64,000 nucleotides of DNA from contig JAAYAJ010000031.1 in assembly GCA_012719455.1 (NCBI GenBank), forward strand, positions 25,105-89,104, in the 5' to 3' direction. Made by a program: the position numbers and the translations under genes. This DNA comes from Acidobacteriota bacterium. GTDB taxonomy: Bacteria > Acidobacteriota > UBA6911. The first letter of the stretch is position 1, and the number at the start of each line of letters is the position of its first letter. The notes below the pieces were generated by a model that saw only the letters and a list, made by a program, of their open reading frames with translations, did not search any database and was not told the DNA's origin. Positions 43,666 through 52,918 of this stretch are shown here, piece after piece.

Positions 43666-44825
43666 GGTCGTTGTCCCTTTCCCGGGGTGGAATCCGTGGC
43701 CGCCATTGGGGCCTGCCGCGCCGTGCGGCGGTAGAAGGGGAGGGCGCGCGCCCGCGCGCGTTTCCACTGGCCGCGGACGTCAACGGCGAACTCCGACTCC
43801 GCGGACGCGTCGCGGCGCACCAGCGCCATGGCTCCGAAGATGCCGACGGTAGGGCATTTGCCCCCGCTCGTGACCCGTCCGACGTCCGCTCCCCCCTGCC
43901 GGACGGCAAATCCCGTCCGCGCCACCGCGGCGTCGATCATCTCGAGCCCGATCCGCTTTCTGGCCGCCCCGTCCCGGGCTACGGCCTCCAGCGCCCTCCT
44001 TCCGGAAAACTCCCCCTTGTCCAGGTCGACGAAGCGTCCGAGCCCCGCCTCGAGGGGATTGATGCCGGGATCCAGTTCCTGGCCGTAGAGGGGCATCCCG
44101 GCCTCGAAGCGGAGGGTGTCGCGGGCTCCGAGCCCGCAGGGAACCAGGCCGAGAGGGGCCCCGGCCTCCAGGAGCGCGCGCCACAGGGCGGGGGCGTCGG
44201 GGGCGTCGACGAACAGTTCGAAGCCGTCCTCCCCGGTGTACCCGGTGCGCGACACCAGGGCGGGGATCCCCGCGACGCGGATTCCGGGGAGAAACTGGTA
44301 ATTTCCCAGGCCCGCAAGGTCGGCGTCGCAGCGCGCGGCCAGGACCTCCAGCGATGCCGGACCCTGCAGCGCGATCTGCGCGGTCCGAAGGGTAACGTCC
44401 TCCATCTCGGGGAGGGGGCGGCCGGAGCGGGTCCAGTGATTCGGCCCGGCGAACCACTCGAGGACGCGCGCCCGGTTGGCGGCGTTGACCACCAGGTCGA
44501 GCGACTCCTCCCCCAGCCGGCAGATGACAATGTCGTCGATGCACCACCCGTCTTCGGCGCACAGGAGCGAGTACCGGCAGCGGCCGGAATCGGCCGCCGG
44601 CAGCGTGTTGGTGGCCAGCCAGTCGACGTAGGCCGCGGCGTGCGGGCCGCGGACCCGGATCCGTCCCATGTGGGAAACGTCGAACAGCCCGGCCGCGCTG
44701 CGGACCGCGTGATGTTCCGCCAGGATTCCGAGGTCGAAGTGGAGCGGGAGCCTCCAGCCGGCGAAATCGACGATCCTCGCGCCGGGGATGGAAGCGTAGC
44801 ATTCATGGAGCGGTGTCTGGTTCAT
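43662..44825 (-). CDS. gcvT: Glycine cleavage T-protein (aminomethyltransferase)
   Basis: 387 aa. MNQTPLHECYASIPGARIVD and FAGWRLPLHF open the protein; FDVSHMGRIRVRG, DDIVICRLGEE, SRTGYTGEDGFELF and the C-terminal barrel (VTSGGKCPTVG) follow. It transfers the methylene group from aminomethyl-lipoyl GcvH to tetrahydrofolate and releases ammonia. First gene of gcvT-gcvPA-gcvPB. The C-terminal 20 residues are a low-complexity tail. No glycine riboswitch is visible upstream; a TATGAT at about 44857-44862 could be its -10 but has no -35. Confidence 0.95.
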   Translation of the reverse strand: MNQTPLHECYASIPGARIVDFAGWRLPLHFDLGILAEHHAVRSAAGLFDVSHMGRIRVRGPHAAAYVDWLATNTLPAADSGRCRYSLLCAEDGWCIDDIVICRLGEESLDLVVNAANRARVLEWFAGPNHWTRSGRPLPEMEDVTLRTAQIALQGPASLEVLAARCDADLAGLGNYQFLPGIRVAGIPALVSRTGYTGEDGFELFVDAPDAPALWRALLEAGAPLGLVPCGLGARDTLRFEAGMPLYGQELDPGINPLEAGLGRFVDLDKGEFSGRRALEAVARDGAARKRIGLEMIDAAVARTGFAVRQGGADVGRVTSGGKCPTVGIFGAMALVRRDASAESEFAVDVRGQWKRARARALPFYRRTARQAPMAATDSTPGKGQRP

Positions 44826-45185
44826 GTCGCGTCTCCCGAAAAGAGCGAGGTAATCATACCCGGATCGGGGGCGAAAAAGCGACAGGATCGGGGAGCATTT
44901 GCGATAAAAAAGGATCGCTTGCGGAGGGCGGGGGTTTAGAGGATACTATGCGGAATTTCGGGTGTCGTGGAGGTTTTGAGCCCGGAGGCGGCCGGGAAAC
45001 GGCCGAGAAGAAGATGATGAACATGGAGTTTAGGACGGCCCGGGCGGTCGCCTTGGTCGGGAAGAGGGCGATCCCCGCCTCGGTTTTTGAATTGCCCGCC
45101 GGCCGCCGGTGAGTCAAGGCGGACCGGTGAGGAGTAGTCCCTTGCCGTGCTTCCGGAAGGAAACCGATCCCAACAAGAAACCCCT
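44826..45185. other. Divergent intergenic region, 360 bp
   Basis: Between gcvT (minus) and the POT transporter (plus). No convincing gene. It holds a plus-strand promoter candidate (44919-44947). A short plus-strand open frame from 44948 directly follows that -10 and has no family signature. Confidence 0.4.
44919..44947 (+). promoter_or_regulatory. Candidate promoter of the POT transporter
   Basis: TTGCGG (44919-44924), 17-nt spacer, GATACT (44942-44947). The resulting leader would be over 200 nt, long enough for regulation, but no known riboswitch consensus is recognised in it. Confidence 0.4.
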
Positions 45186-47039
45186 ATGATGGCGGACGCT
45201 ATGACGACAAGTCACGACCAGAAAGTTCTCTTCGGGCATCCCGTGGGGCTGTTCACGCTGTTCTTCGCCGAGATGTGGGAGCGCTTCTCCTATTACGGCA
45301 TGCGGGCCCTGCTGGTCTTCTACATGATCAAGGGGTTCCTCAATTTCACCGACGGGCGGGCCTACGAAATTTACGGGGCCTACACGGCCCTGGTCTACGC
45401 CACCCCCTTCATCGGCGGCATGCTGGCGGACCGGCTCCTGGGTGCGCGGCGCGCGGTCGTTATCGGCGGCCTGCTCATGGCGATGGGCCACATGCTGATG
45501 ACGGTCGAGCATGAAATGGCGTTTTTCTTCGCGCTGGCCCTCCTGATCTGCGGCAACGGCTTCTTCAAACCCAACATCTCAACCATTGTCGGCTCCCTGT
45601 ACGACATCAAGAGCCGCAAGCGGGACGGCGGCTTCACCATCTTCTACATGGGCATCAACCTCGGCGCCGCGATGTCGCCGCTGCTCTGCGGATTTATCGG
45701 GGAGACCTACGGCTGGCACTACGGCTTCGGGCTGGCCACGATCGGGATGCTGATGGGGCTGGCCGTGTTCGTCGCCCCGATCCGCGTCACCCAGTTCCTG
45801 ATCCTCGGTTGCGCCCTCCTCACCGGCGTGGCGCTCCTGTTTTTCCAGAACAATTCCTACCAGCTCGTGGTGAACGTCCTGATCGGGCTCGCGCTCATCA
45901 CCGCCGGCATCATCGCCTTCGTGGCGCTGGGGCGCGGAGGGCTGCCGGCCGAAGCGGGGCGGCCGAAGCGGCCGGAGGCGCTCCGGGAGAGAATGTGGGG
46001 CTTCCTCCGCAAGGACCTGGCCGTCTACCTCGGCATCGTCCTGGCGCTCCCCGTACTGGTCGTGCTCATCCGCAGGAACGAGATCGCCGGCTGGGTGCTG
46101 GCCCTGTTCGGGATCGCCGCCTTCGTCTGGCTCGTCGTCGAGGCGCTGCGGGCGGAACGGATCGAGCGCCACCGGCTCTTCGTCGTCCTCATCCTGGTGT
46201 TCTTTTCCATGCTTTTCTGGGCCTTCTTCGAGCAGGCGGGGAGCTCGCTCAACAACTTCGCCGACCGAAACGTCGACCGCGTGTTCGAGGCGGGGCGCGT
46301 CGCCCCCGGCGATGTCGGGAAGACGCTGCAGCTCAAGCTCAACCAGGAGCAGCTGGGCTACACCAACGGCGGGGAGATGTTCGCCCTCGACGCGCTCACC
46401 ACGGCCAGGGAAGAGGGGCGCGACACGGTGGACTGGCGCGTGGACGAGCAGAACGTCGGCATGGGGACGGGCGGGGCCGAGATCCCGGCGTCGCTGTTCC
46501 AGGCGGTCAACCCGATTTTCATCCTCCTCTTCGGGCTGGTTTTCACCGGGCTCTGGTCCTGGCTCTCCAGCCGCGGCTGGGATCCCAGCACCCCGGTCAA
46601 GTTCTCGCTGGGGCTGCTGCAGCTCGGCATCGGGTTTACGGCCCTCTGGTACGGCGCCACGCACGCGGACGGGCGCGGCATGGTCGCCATGGTCTGGCTG
46701 ATCCTGGGCTACATGTTCCAGACCACGGGGGAACTCTGCCTCTCCCCGGTGGGGCTGTCGATGGTGGTGAAGCTCTCCCCGGCGCGGATGGTGAGCACGG
46801 TCATGGGGGCCTGGTTTCTGGCCAGCGCTTTTTCCAACTACCTGGCCGGCATGATCGCTTCGTTCACCGGCGTGTCCCACGGGGAAGGGGAGGTGCAGGT
46901 CATCCCACCCCCGATCGAGACGATAGGGCTCTACGGCGACCTCTTCGGAAAGATCGCCCTGACCGCCGTCGTCTCCGCCCTGATCTGTTTCGCGCTGTCC
47001 CCCCTGCTGCGGCGCTGGATGCACGAGGAGGAGGAATAG
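45186..47039 (+). CDS. POT-family proton-coupled oligopeptide transporter
   Basis: 617 aa. The PTR2 signatures are present: FFAEMWERFSYYGMRALLV (ExxER-like motif in helix 1), GGMLADRLLGARRAVVIGG, and FTIFYMGINLGAAMSPLLCG. Helices fill residues 20-370 and 440-610. Between them is a 90-residue soluble segment (after NNFADRNVDRVF, including the region of LKLNQEQLGYTNGGEM) longer than in E. coli-type POTs but seen in other long bacterial members. Takes up di- and tripeptides with protons. Start: ATG 45186 (MMADAM), with no strong ribosome site; GTG 45147 and ATG 45189 are alternatives. Confidence 0.93.
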   Translation: MMADAMTTSHDQKVLFGHPVGLFTLFFAEMWERFSYYGMRALLVFYMIKGFLNFTDGRAYEIYGAYTALVYATPFIGGMLADRLLGARRAVVIGGLLMAMGHMLMTVEHEMAFFFALALLICGNGFFKPNISTIVGSLYDIKSRKRDGGFTIFYMGINLGAAMSPLLCGFIGETYGWHYGFGLATIGMLMGLAVFVAPIRVTQFLILGCALLTGVALLFFQNNSYQLVVNVLIGLALITAGIIAFVALGRGGLPAEAGRPKRPEALRERMWGFLRKDLAVYLGIVLALPVLVVLIRRNEIAGWVLALFGIAAFVWLVVEALRAERIERHRLFVVLILVFFSMLFWAFFEQAGSSLNNFADRNVDRVFEAGRVAPGDVGKTLQLKLNQEQLGYTNGGEMFALDALTTAREEGRDTVDWRVDEQNVGMGTGGAEIPASLFQAVNPIFILLFGLVFTGLWSWLSSRGWDPSTPVKFSLGLLQLGIGFTALWYGATHADGRGMVAMVWLILGYMFQTTGELCLSPVGLSMVVKLSPARMVSTVMGAWFLASAFSNYLAGMIASFTGVSHGEGEVQVIPPPIETIGLYGDLFGKIALTAVVSALICFALSPLLRRWMHEEEE

Positions 47040-47260
47040 GGACAACCGGAAAGATGCCTGCATGCCCGAATCGTCACGCACTTTCGGGGTTATTTCGCAT
47101 TCAACAGTCAATGTTTTCCGGGGAATGCCGATAGCGTTATTGACGCCCCCTGCCGTTCGGATGGAGATGCTCCCCGGGGATCCGGGGTGTGTCGGGAACC
47201 GGATGGGAGAACAGTGTCCTTTAAACGGTAAACACTCGGGGCTCAATGGAGCTATCGCCG

Positions 47261-48028
47261 ATGAAAAACGTGTGCCGCGGTTTCCTGGTTTTCCTGTTCC
47301 TGTTCGCGCCCTGCCTCCAAACGGACTCCCGGGCCGATGACTTCGCGGCCGGCGGCCCTGAGGATCGATCGGGCGAGCTCCAGGAGCATTCATTCAGCCG
47401 CCTGCCGAGCGCGTCCGACGGCGGGGGAGCGCGGACGGCAACTGCGTCGGCGCCGGCAACCGGGACCCTGGCGGCCGCCTATGTTCCGGGCGAACCCCGC
47501 GGCCTGTCCGGGGACGACGAGGGGGATGGCCGGGAAACATCCAATTTCAGGCGCCTGGTCCGGGCCGAAAAACTATCTCTTGCCGCGCAGATCCTGGGAA
47601 TGGGGGTCCTGCAGGCGGCCGACGCCTGGAATTCGGGGCACAGGCCCTTTTCCGATGCGAGGGACAATCTGCGCAGGGCCTGGACCTCGGCCCCGGTCTG
47701 GGACGGGGATTCCTACTTCTACAACTACATCGGGCATCCCTACACCGGTTCCTTCACCTACAACCTGATGCGGTCCCAGGACGCCTCTCCTGCGGTGTCC
47801 TGGCTTTTTTCCTGCAGCCAGTCCCTGGTCTGGGAATTCGTCCTGGAGGCCACCGAACAACAGCCCTCCATTCAGGACCTGATCATCACTTCCAATGTCG
47901 GATCCCTGATGGGGGAGGGGATCCACCGGTTGACGCGCAGGCTGAAGAAGAACGGTCTTTCCTGGAAGAAAAAGGCGGTGATCCTGATCCTGAACCCCGC
48001 CCATGTCTTGAACAACGGTTTTCGCTAG
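47261..48028 (+). CDS. DUF3943 membrane-associated protein
   Basis: 255 aa. Signal-like N-terminus (VCRGFLVFLFLFAPCLQ), a variable Gly/Ala/Ser-rich stretch of about 80 residues, then the DUF3943 core: WDGDSYFYNYIGHPYTGSFT, YNLMRSQDASPAVSW, SLVWEFVLEATEQQPSIQDL, IITSNVGSLMGEG. Such proteins are thought to be outer-membrane or lipid-associated; function unknown. ATG 47261 is chosen for the signal peptide. It converges on the AOR gene with a palindrome that contains both stop codons. Confidence 0.75.
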   Translation: MKNVCRGFLVFLFLFAPCLQTDSRADDFAAGGPEDRSGELQEHSFSRLPSASDGGGARTATASAPATGTLAAAYVPGEPRGLSGDDEGDGRETSNFRRLVRAEKLSLAAQILGMGVLQAADAWNSGHRPFSDARDNLRRAWTSAPVWDGDSYFYNYIGHPYTGSFTYNLMRSQDASPAVSWLFSCSQSLVWEFVLEATEQQPSIQDLIITSNVGSLMGEGIHRLTRRLKKNGLSWKKKAVILILNPAHVLNNGFR

Positions 48029-48050
48029 GGGCAGCCGCCGCTGTCCCCTA
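48026..48050. terminator. Palindrome spanning the stop codons of two convergent genes
   Basis: TAGGGGCAGC, 4-nt loop, GCTGTCCCCTA with one bulged T. The first TAG is the stop of the DUF3943 gene and the final CTA is the reverse complement of the AOR stop codon. Its GGGGACAGC-type arm resembles the REP-like element at 26992-27019. Bidirectional terminator or inserted REP-like unit. Confidence 0.5.
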
Positions 48051-50075
48051 TGTTCCGAGCCTCCCCTTGGCCGCCAGGGTGTCGGCCACGCGCCCGAGGC
48101 CGAAATCCTCCAGCGTGCGCCGGGTGGGCCAGCCGTTCTCCTTGTCCCACCCTTCCAAGGCGTAGAAGTGGGTCTTGAAGTCGTCCACCCCCTTGCGGTC
48201 CAGGTACATGTCCGGGGCCGTGTCGTGGCGCCACCTGCCGTTTTCGTAGATCGGCACGCCGCCGTAGATGGCCAAGCCCGAGGCCCCCGGCTGATACATG
48301 TAGGGGAAGAAATCCTCTGTCCGGCGGCTCCTCCCGTGCATCACCCGGACGGCGCGCTCCAGTGTCCAGATCTTCTGCCCCGTGCGCATGGTATCAGCGA
48401 AGGAATCCGGCTTTCCCGTCACGGCCCGGTAATACCGGGTCTCGATCTCGGGGCTGTCACCCCTGAGGTCGGGGAGGAACATCTCGCAAAACGCCATCGA
48501 CTCGTTCCAGAAAGAGGAGTAGTGCCGGCTCCAGGCCACCTGTTTCGCCTTGTGCGGGGAATAGATGCCGGTCCTCCAGGCTTCCTCCCCCTTCCACGCG
48601 TAGTTGAACATGAAGATGTCGCCCGTGTAGGGGATGGTCTTCTTCGCGAGCGCTTCGAGCGACTGTTCGGTCGAGAGCCCCCCGGCGGGGGTGCCGACGG
48701 GGGCCATGAAGCCGTGCCAGGCCGGATCGCCCGCCCCGAGGATATAGGCGTAGGCCCACTCCACCCAGGGCATGGTCCAGTGACTCGTGGCTCCCCAGGC
48801 CGGAAGGCGCAGGGCGCCGCTGTCGCGGTCCGTTTCCAGCCGCCCCCAGCGCTGGGCCGCCCGGCAGCACCCTTCGGCCAGGGCATCGCCGATCCCCCGG
48901 CGTCGGGCGATGGCGTCGAGCAGCGCCAGGCGGAAGCTCAGCTCCCCCCACTGGTCCATGGGGAGCGGGGAGGAGTCGATCTCCCGGCCGGGGCCCAGCA
49001 CCCCCTGTTCGTGGAGGGTCTCGAGGTACCAGCCCAGGCCGGAATCGGTCGGCACCTTTCCCTTGAAGATCGGCGGCGCGCCCGGAATGTCGACCTTGAA
49101 CGCGTGGAAGTGGGCCGCCCAGCTGCTGAGACCGTACTTGATCAGCGCTTCGCTGGCCAGATCGGCCGCCTGCGGGGTGGAGCCGCCGAAGAGCCACCCC
49201 TGGTCGGCGCACATGGTTTCGCCGCCGTAATAGTTGTTGCGGCGCCGGTCGGCGCGCAGGCAAGGCATGCAGCAGGCCGCGCCGGCCCCGGGCGCGGGGG
49301 AAGTTCCGGGGGCGGAGGCGGCCGCCCGCATCTGGTGCAGCCGGGCCTCGATGATGCCCCCCGGGTCGGCCACCCCGACGCCGCCGGTTCCGGCGACGCT
49401 GACGGCCTTCAGGTACTTGGCCCCGAAGACGGCTCCGAAAGCGCCGACGCGGGCGCTGATCCCGCTGCCGGTGATCAGGGCTGCCAGGCGCGAACGGGTC
49501 TCCCCCACCGGGCCGATGCAGAGGACCTGCGGGCGGGCGGTGGTGGGGGCGCCCCCGATCTCCCGCCACTCGTCGCCGAAACGGGTGTGGCCTCCGACCA
49601 TCCTGGTGATCCGGTCCTGCGTCGCCCAGGTGTCGAGGCCCCAGAGCTCCGTGGCGTCCTCGATCTTCACCTGGTCGTTGACGATGTTGATCCACACCGG
49701 CCGCTCGGCCCTGCCTGTCACGACGACCCCGTCCCACCCCGCATGCTTCAGCATGTTGCCGAAGCGCCCGCCGAAATTGCAGCGCCAGAATTCCGCGGTG
49801 GGAAAGGTCTCGGGGGAGAGCCCGCACACGCTGGTCCTGCCCCCTCCGGGAACGCCGGTGCCGGCCAGGGGCCCGGTCATGATCGGAAGGACGTTGCGGG
49901 GGTCGAACGGGTCCTTGAGGTCCCATTCACCCGGGGCGACCGCCAGGTCCCAGAAGATGGCCGTCCCCATCCCGTAGCCTCCCCCGAACTCCTCGTACCT
50001 GGAGGTGTCCATGGCGCCGATTTCGCCCGTAGTCAGGTTGACCTTCAGTATCTTGCCGGTGTATCCGTTGGGCAT
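48048..50075 (-). CDS. Aldehyde:ferredoxin oxidoreductase-family enzyme
   Basis: 675 aa. MPNGYTGKILKVNLTTGEI, GPLAGTGVPGGGRTSVCGLS and GWDGVVVTGRAERPVWINI are AOR N-domain signatures; CCMPCLRA supplies the conserved [4Fe-4S] C-x2-C pattern, with a later Cys in ESMAFCEMF. It should bind a bis-tungstopterin and oxidise aldehydes to acids with ferredoxin, or run in reverse at low potential. ATG 50075 has GGGAGGAG. The nearby POT transporter would supply amino acids whose keto-acid breakdown yields aldehydes (inference). It is divergent from the GT39 gene. Confidence 0.88.
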   Translation of the reverse strand: MPNGYTGKILKVNLTTGEIGAMDTSRYEEFGGGYGMGTAIFWDLAVAPGEWDLKDPFDPRNVLPIMTGPLAGTGVPGGGRTSVCGLSPETFPTAEFWRCNFGGRFGNMLKHAGWDGVVVTGRAERPVWINIVNDQVKIEDATELWGLDTWATQDRITRMVGGHTRFGDEWREIGGAPTTARPQVLCIGPVGETRSRLAALITGSGISARVGAFGAVFGAKYLKAVSVAGTGGVGVADPGGIIEARLHQMRAAASAPGTSPAPGAGAACCMPCLRADRRRNNYYGGETMCADQGWLFGGSTPQAADLASEALIKYGLSSWAAHFHAFKVDIPGAPPIFKGKVPTDSGLGWYLETLHEQGVLGPGREIDSSPLPMDQWGELSFRLALLDAIARRRGIGDALAEGCCRAAQRWGRLETDRDSGALRLPAWGATSHWTMPWVEWAYAYILGAGDPAWHGFMAPVGTPAGGLSTEQSLEALAKKTIPYTGDIFMFNYAWKGEEAWRTGIYSPHKAKQVAWSRHYSSFWNESMAFCEMFLPDLRGDSPEIETRYYRAVTGKPDSFADTMRTGQKIWTLERAVRVMHGRSRRTEDFFPYMYQPGASGLAIYGGVPIYENGRWRHDTAPDMYLDRKGVDDFKTHFYALEGWDKENGWPTRRTLEDFGLGRVADTLAAKGRLGT

Positions 50076-50351
50076 GGTCCCTCTCCTCCCTGGTGCGCCT
50101 TTCCGGGCCGCCGAAGGGAAAAACGACATCCCCTTGATGCGGGGGGCGCGGATGGAGCCGTTTCCGATGATTCCGATAAGGTGTCCCGGGGCGATGGCCC
50201 CCGACGGCGGTCGCGATTTTACTACAGTTTCCCGGAAAAATGGGAAATTTGCGCCGCGGCGGCTGCAGGCGCGCGGCGCCGGCGGGTACATGTCCAGGAC
50301 GCCCTGCGGTTGCGGCGGCATTTCGCCCTTCGCCTGTCCCGGGCAGGTTGC

Positions 50352-50357
50352 TATAGT
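50352..50357 (+). promoter_or_regulatory. -10 element placed for a near-leaderless transcript (GT39)
   Basis: TATAGT lies 8 nt before ATG 50366, with no ribosome-site-like sequence between them. Transcription from it would start at or next to the start codon. Confidence 0.4.
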
Positions 50358-50365
50358 TAACGACC

Positions 50366-52126
50366 ATGGCGACGGAAACGCAGTCGGGAAGGGGCTGGAG
50401 CGGGTGGCTGTTACTGCCGCTCGTTCTGACGGCCGTGGTTTATCTCGGCACCACCACCGACCGCGCAGTCACCGATTACGACGAGGCGTATTACGTCCAG
50501 CCGGCCATGCGGATGGCCTCGCAGGGAGACTGGGTCACCCCCTACGCCAACGGCGTCCGCTTCCTGGAAAAGCCCCCGTTCCTGTACTGGGTGACCGCCT
50601 TGAGTTTCAAGGTCTTCGGCCTGCGGGAGGCCGCCCTGCGCCTGCCTACGGCGCTGGCGGTGATCCTGCTGGTCTGGGTCGTCATGCTCACGGCCCGGCG
50701 CGGGCTCGAGGGGGAGAGTCCGGCGCGGGGGCGGGCTTCGCCCGGGTTGGCGACGGCGGTGGCGGGGCTCGCGACCGCCTTTTCGGTGGGGACCTATCTC
50801 TTCACCCGGGAGACCCTGCACGACATCTGGCTGGTGCTCTTTCTGGCCGTGGCCATGTACGCGCTCCTGGAGTGGTACCTGGCCCCGGAGCGCTCCCTGC
50901 GGCCCGCCCTGTTGTTCTATGCCGCCATGGCGGGCGCCTTCCTGTGCAAGAGCCTCGTCGGCGTCGCCTTCCCGGTCGGGATCGCCGTGCTGTTCTGCCT
51001 CCTTTCGCGCCGGCGCCCCTCCCTGCGTTCGCTCCACCCGGTCGCAGGGATCCTCCTCTTCCTGGTCCTGGCCGTCCCCTGGCACTGGCTGGCGGAGGTT
51101 CGCAACCAGGGCTTCCTCCACTTTTTCTTCGTCGGCGAGCAGTTCCTGCGCTTCCTGGGGAGGAGGGAACCCCCGGTTCTGTGGGGCGTTCCGCTCGCGA
51201 CCTTCCTCGGGCTGATCCCCGTATGGTTTTTCCCCTGGACCGTTTTTCTCCCGGCCGCGTTTTCGCCCCGCCGCGAGGGGGGGGACGGGGCTGTCCTGGT
51301 GCGGCTAGCCCTGGCCTGGATCGTGGTGGTGATCGGGTTCTTTTCCCTCTCGGACCGGCTGGAGCATTACGTCTTCCCGGCGCTCCCGGCGTTTGCGCTG
51401 CTGGCCGCCGTGGCGTTCTATCGCCGGGGGGGGGAACGGGCCCTGTTGTGGGGCTTCCGCGCCCTGGCCGCCGTGGGGGTCCTGGCGCTCCTCTGCGGGA
51501 TCGCCGCCGGCGCCTGGTTCGCCGCGGGGAACGAACTCCCCTCCGGTCACGCCGGCCCCTCCGATCGCCTGGCGGAGACCGATTTCAGCATCATGGCCGA
51601 GATGCCTCCGGGCCTGGTGCGGGACTTGATCGCTCCCGCCGCGGTGGGGGTCCTGGCGCTGGCGGGCGGCTTCCTCTGCGCCCTGAGGCTCGAGACGATG
51701 GGGCGGCGCAGGGGGGCCGTCGCCGCCGTCACCGTGGTGATGGTGGTGTTCTGCGCGCTGACGCACTGGAGCTTCGTCCTGTGCGAGGACCTGATCTCGT
51801 CGAAGCGGTTTGGCCTGGAAATCGCGCGCTCGGTCCTTCCCGGCGACCGGCTGGTGGTCATGGGCGACTACGAGTCGGCCAATTCCCTGAGCTTTTACCA
51901 GCCGCTTCCGGTGGAGATCACGGACGGGACGGCTTACGCGCTCCTGCCGGGGCTGAAATTCCCGGACGCCCCGAAGATCCTGCTGACTCCCGGGGAGTTC
52001 GGCGAGGCTTGGCGCTCCCCGGGGAGAGTGTTTGTCCTGCTGCCCAAGGATAAGATCGGCCGGCTCGAGCCGGCCGGGACGGAAGTGATGCGCATCCTCG
52101 ACCGGGTGCTGGTGCGCAACCGCTGA
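50366..52126 (+). CDS. GT39/ArnT-like membrane glycosyltransferase
   Basis: 586 aa with about 11-12 transmembrane helices. TDYDEAYYVQPAMRMASQGD and GVRFLEKPPFLYWVTALS form the extracytoplasmic catalytic loop with the acidic pair typical of GT-C protein O-mannosyltransferases and ArnT. It uses polyprenyl-phosphate sugar to glycosylate lipid or protein on the outer face of the inner membrane. The next gene, 69 bp on, is a polyprenyl-phosphate mannose synthase that would make the donor, so this is probably a mannosyltransferase. A C-terminal soluble domain of 90 residues follows the helices. Confidence 0.88.
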   Translation: MATETQSGRGWSGWLLLPLVLTAVVYLGTTTDRAVTDYDEAYYVQPAMRMASQGDWVTPYANGVRFLEKPPFLYWVTALSFKVFGLREAALRLPTALAVILLVWVVMLTARRGLEGESPARGRASPGLATAVAGLATAFSVGTYLFTRETLHDIWLVLFLAVAMYALLEWYLAPERSLRPALLFYAAMAGAFLCKSLVGVAFPVGIAVLFCLLSRRRPSLRSLHPVAGILLFLVLAVPWHWLAEVRNQGFLHFFFVGEQFLRFLGRREPPVLWGVPLATFLGLIPVWFFPWTVFLPAAFSPRREGGDGAVLVRLALAWIVVVIGFFSLSDRLEHYVFPALPAFALLAAVAFYRRGGERALLWGFRALAAVGVLALLCGIAAGAWFAAGNELPSGHAGPSDRLAETDFSIMAEMPPGLVRDLIAPAAVGVLALAGGFLCALRLETMGRRRGAVAAVTVVMVVFCALTHWSFVLCEDLISSKRFGLEIARSVLPGDRLVVMGDYESANSLSFYQPLPVEITDGTAYALLPGLKFPDAPKILLTPGEFGEAWRSPGRVFVLLPKDKIGRLEPAGTEVMRILDRVLVRNR

Positions 52127-52182
52127 AGGGCCGAGGCCGCCGCGACCGGGCGTTTTGCTCTGGAATCGGCCCCCGGTTCGGA

Positions 52183-52188
52183 TAAGAT
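52183..52188 (+). promoter_or_regulatory. -10 element placed for a leaderless transcript (DPM synthase)
   Basis: TAAGAT lies 7 nt before ATG 52196, which has no ribosome site. Part of the same pattern as 50352 and 63110. Confidence 0.4.
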
Positions 52189-52195
52189 ACCTTCC

Positions 52196-52918
52196 ATGCC
52201 CAGAGATTATCCCGTCAAGCCGCTGGTGGTCATCCCAACCTACAATGAACGCGAGAACATCCAGTCGCTGGTCACCGCAGTTCTCGGGACGGACGAGCGG
52301 ATCCATGCACTGGTCGTCGACGACGGGAGTCCCGACGGCACAGCCGTAGCCGTGCGGGAACTGATGGAGAAGACCAATTCCGGACGGCTGTCGCTGAGCC
52401 TCCGCCCGAGGAAACTCGGCCTCGGCACCGCCTATGTCCATGGATTCGGCTGGGGGCTCGACCACGACCACGATTTTCTGATCCAGATGGATGCGGACTG
52501 GAGCCATCACCCCCGCTACCTCCCGGATATGCTCCGGCTGGCGGAGGAGGGGGATTTCGTGATCGGGTCGCGCTATGTCAAGGGGGGCGGGACGCTGAAC
52601 TGGGGAGCCATGCGCCGGCTCCTGTCCCGGTTCGGCAGCTTCTACTCTCGTGCCATCCTGGGCGTGGGGATCGCCGACTTCACGGGGGGCTTCAACGGGT
52701 GGTCGGCCCGGCTGCTGCGGCGCATGGGGCTGGACACGCTCCGGAGCAACGGGTACAGCTTCCAGATCGAAATGAAATACCGGGCCCACCGGCTGGGGTG
52801 CCGGCACCTCGAATTTCCTATCGTCTTTGACGAGCGCAGGGAGGGGAGGAGCAAGATGTCGATGGCGATCGGGATGGAGGCGTTCTATCGCGTCTGGGAA
52901 CTCCGGTTCAGGCGGTAA
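52196..52918 (+). CDS. Polyprenol monophosphomannose synthase
   Basis: 240-aa GT2 enzyme. VIPTYNERENIQSLV opens the GT-A fold, LVVDDGSPDGTA and FLIQMDADWSHHPRYLPDM contain the nucleotide and metal-binding acids, and GSRYVKGGGTLNWG with FTGGFNGWSARLLRRM matches bacterial Dpm1 without the membrane anchor. It makes mannosyl-1-phosphopolyprenol from GDP-mannose on the cytoplasmic face, to feed the GT39 enzyme encoded just upstream. The 3' end overlaps the convergent hydrogenase protease gene by 34 bp. Confidence 0.92.
   Translation: MPRDYPVKPLVVIPTYNERENIQSLVTAVLGTDERIHALVVDDGSPDGTAVAVRELMEKTNSGRLSLSLRPRKLGLGTAYVHGFGWGLDHDHDFLIQMDADWSHHPRYLPDMLRLAEEGDFVIGSRYVKGGGTLNWGAMRRLLSRFGSFYSRAILGVGIADFTGGFNGWSARLLRRMGLDTLRSNGYSFQIEMKYRAHRLGCRHLEFPIVFDERREGRSKMSMAIGMEAFYRVWELRFRR

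Noticed and set aside
44826..44925. Glycine riboswitch upstream of gcvT
   Set aside because: The conserved glycine-aptamer sequence blocks could not be found on the minus strand.
44948..45112. Short plus-strand open frame of about 54 codons upstream of the POT gene
   Set aside because: No ribosome site, no family signature, begins one base after a -10 candidate; probably chance.
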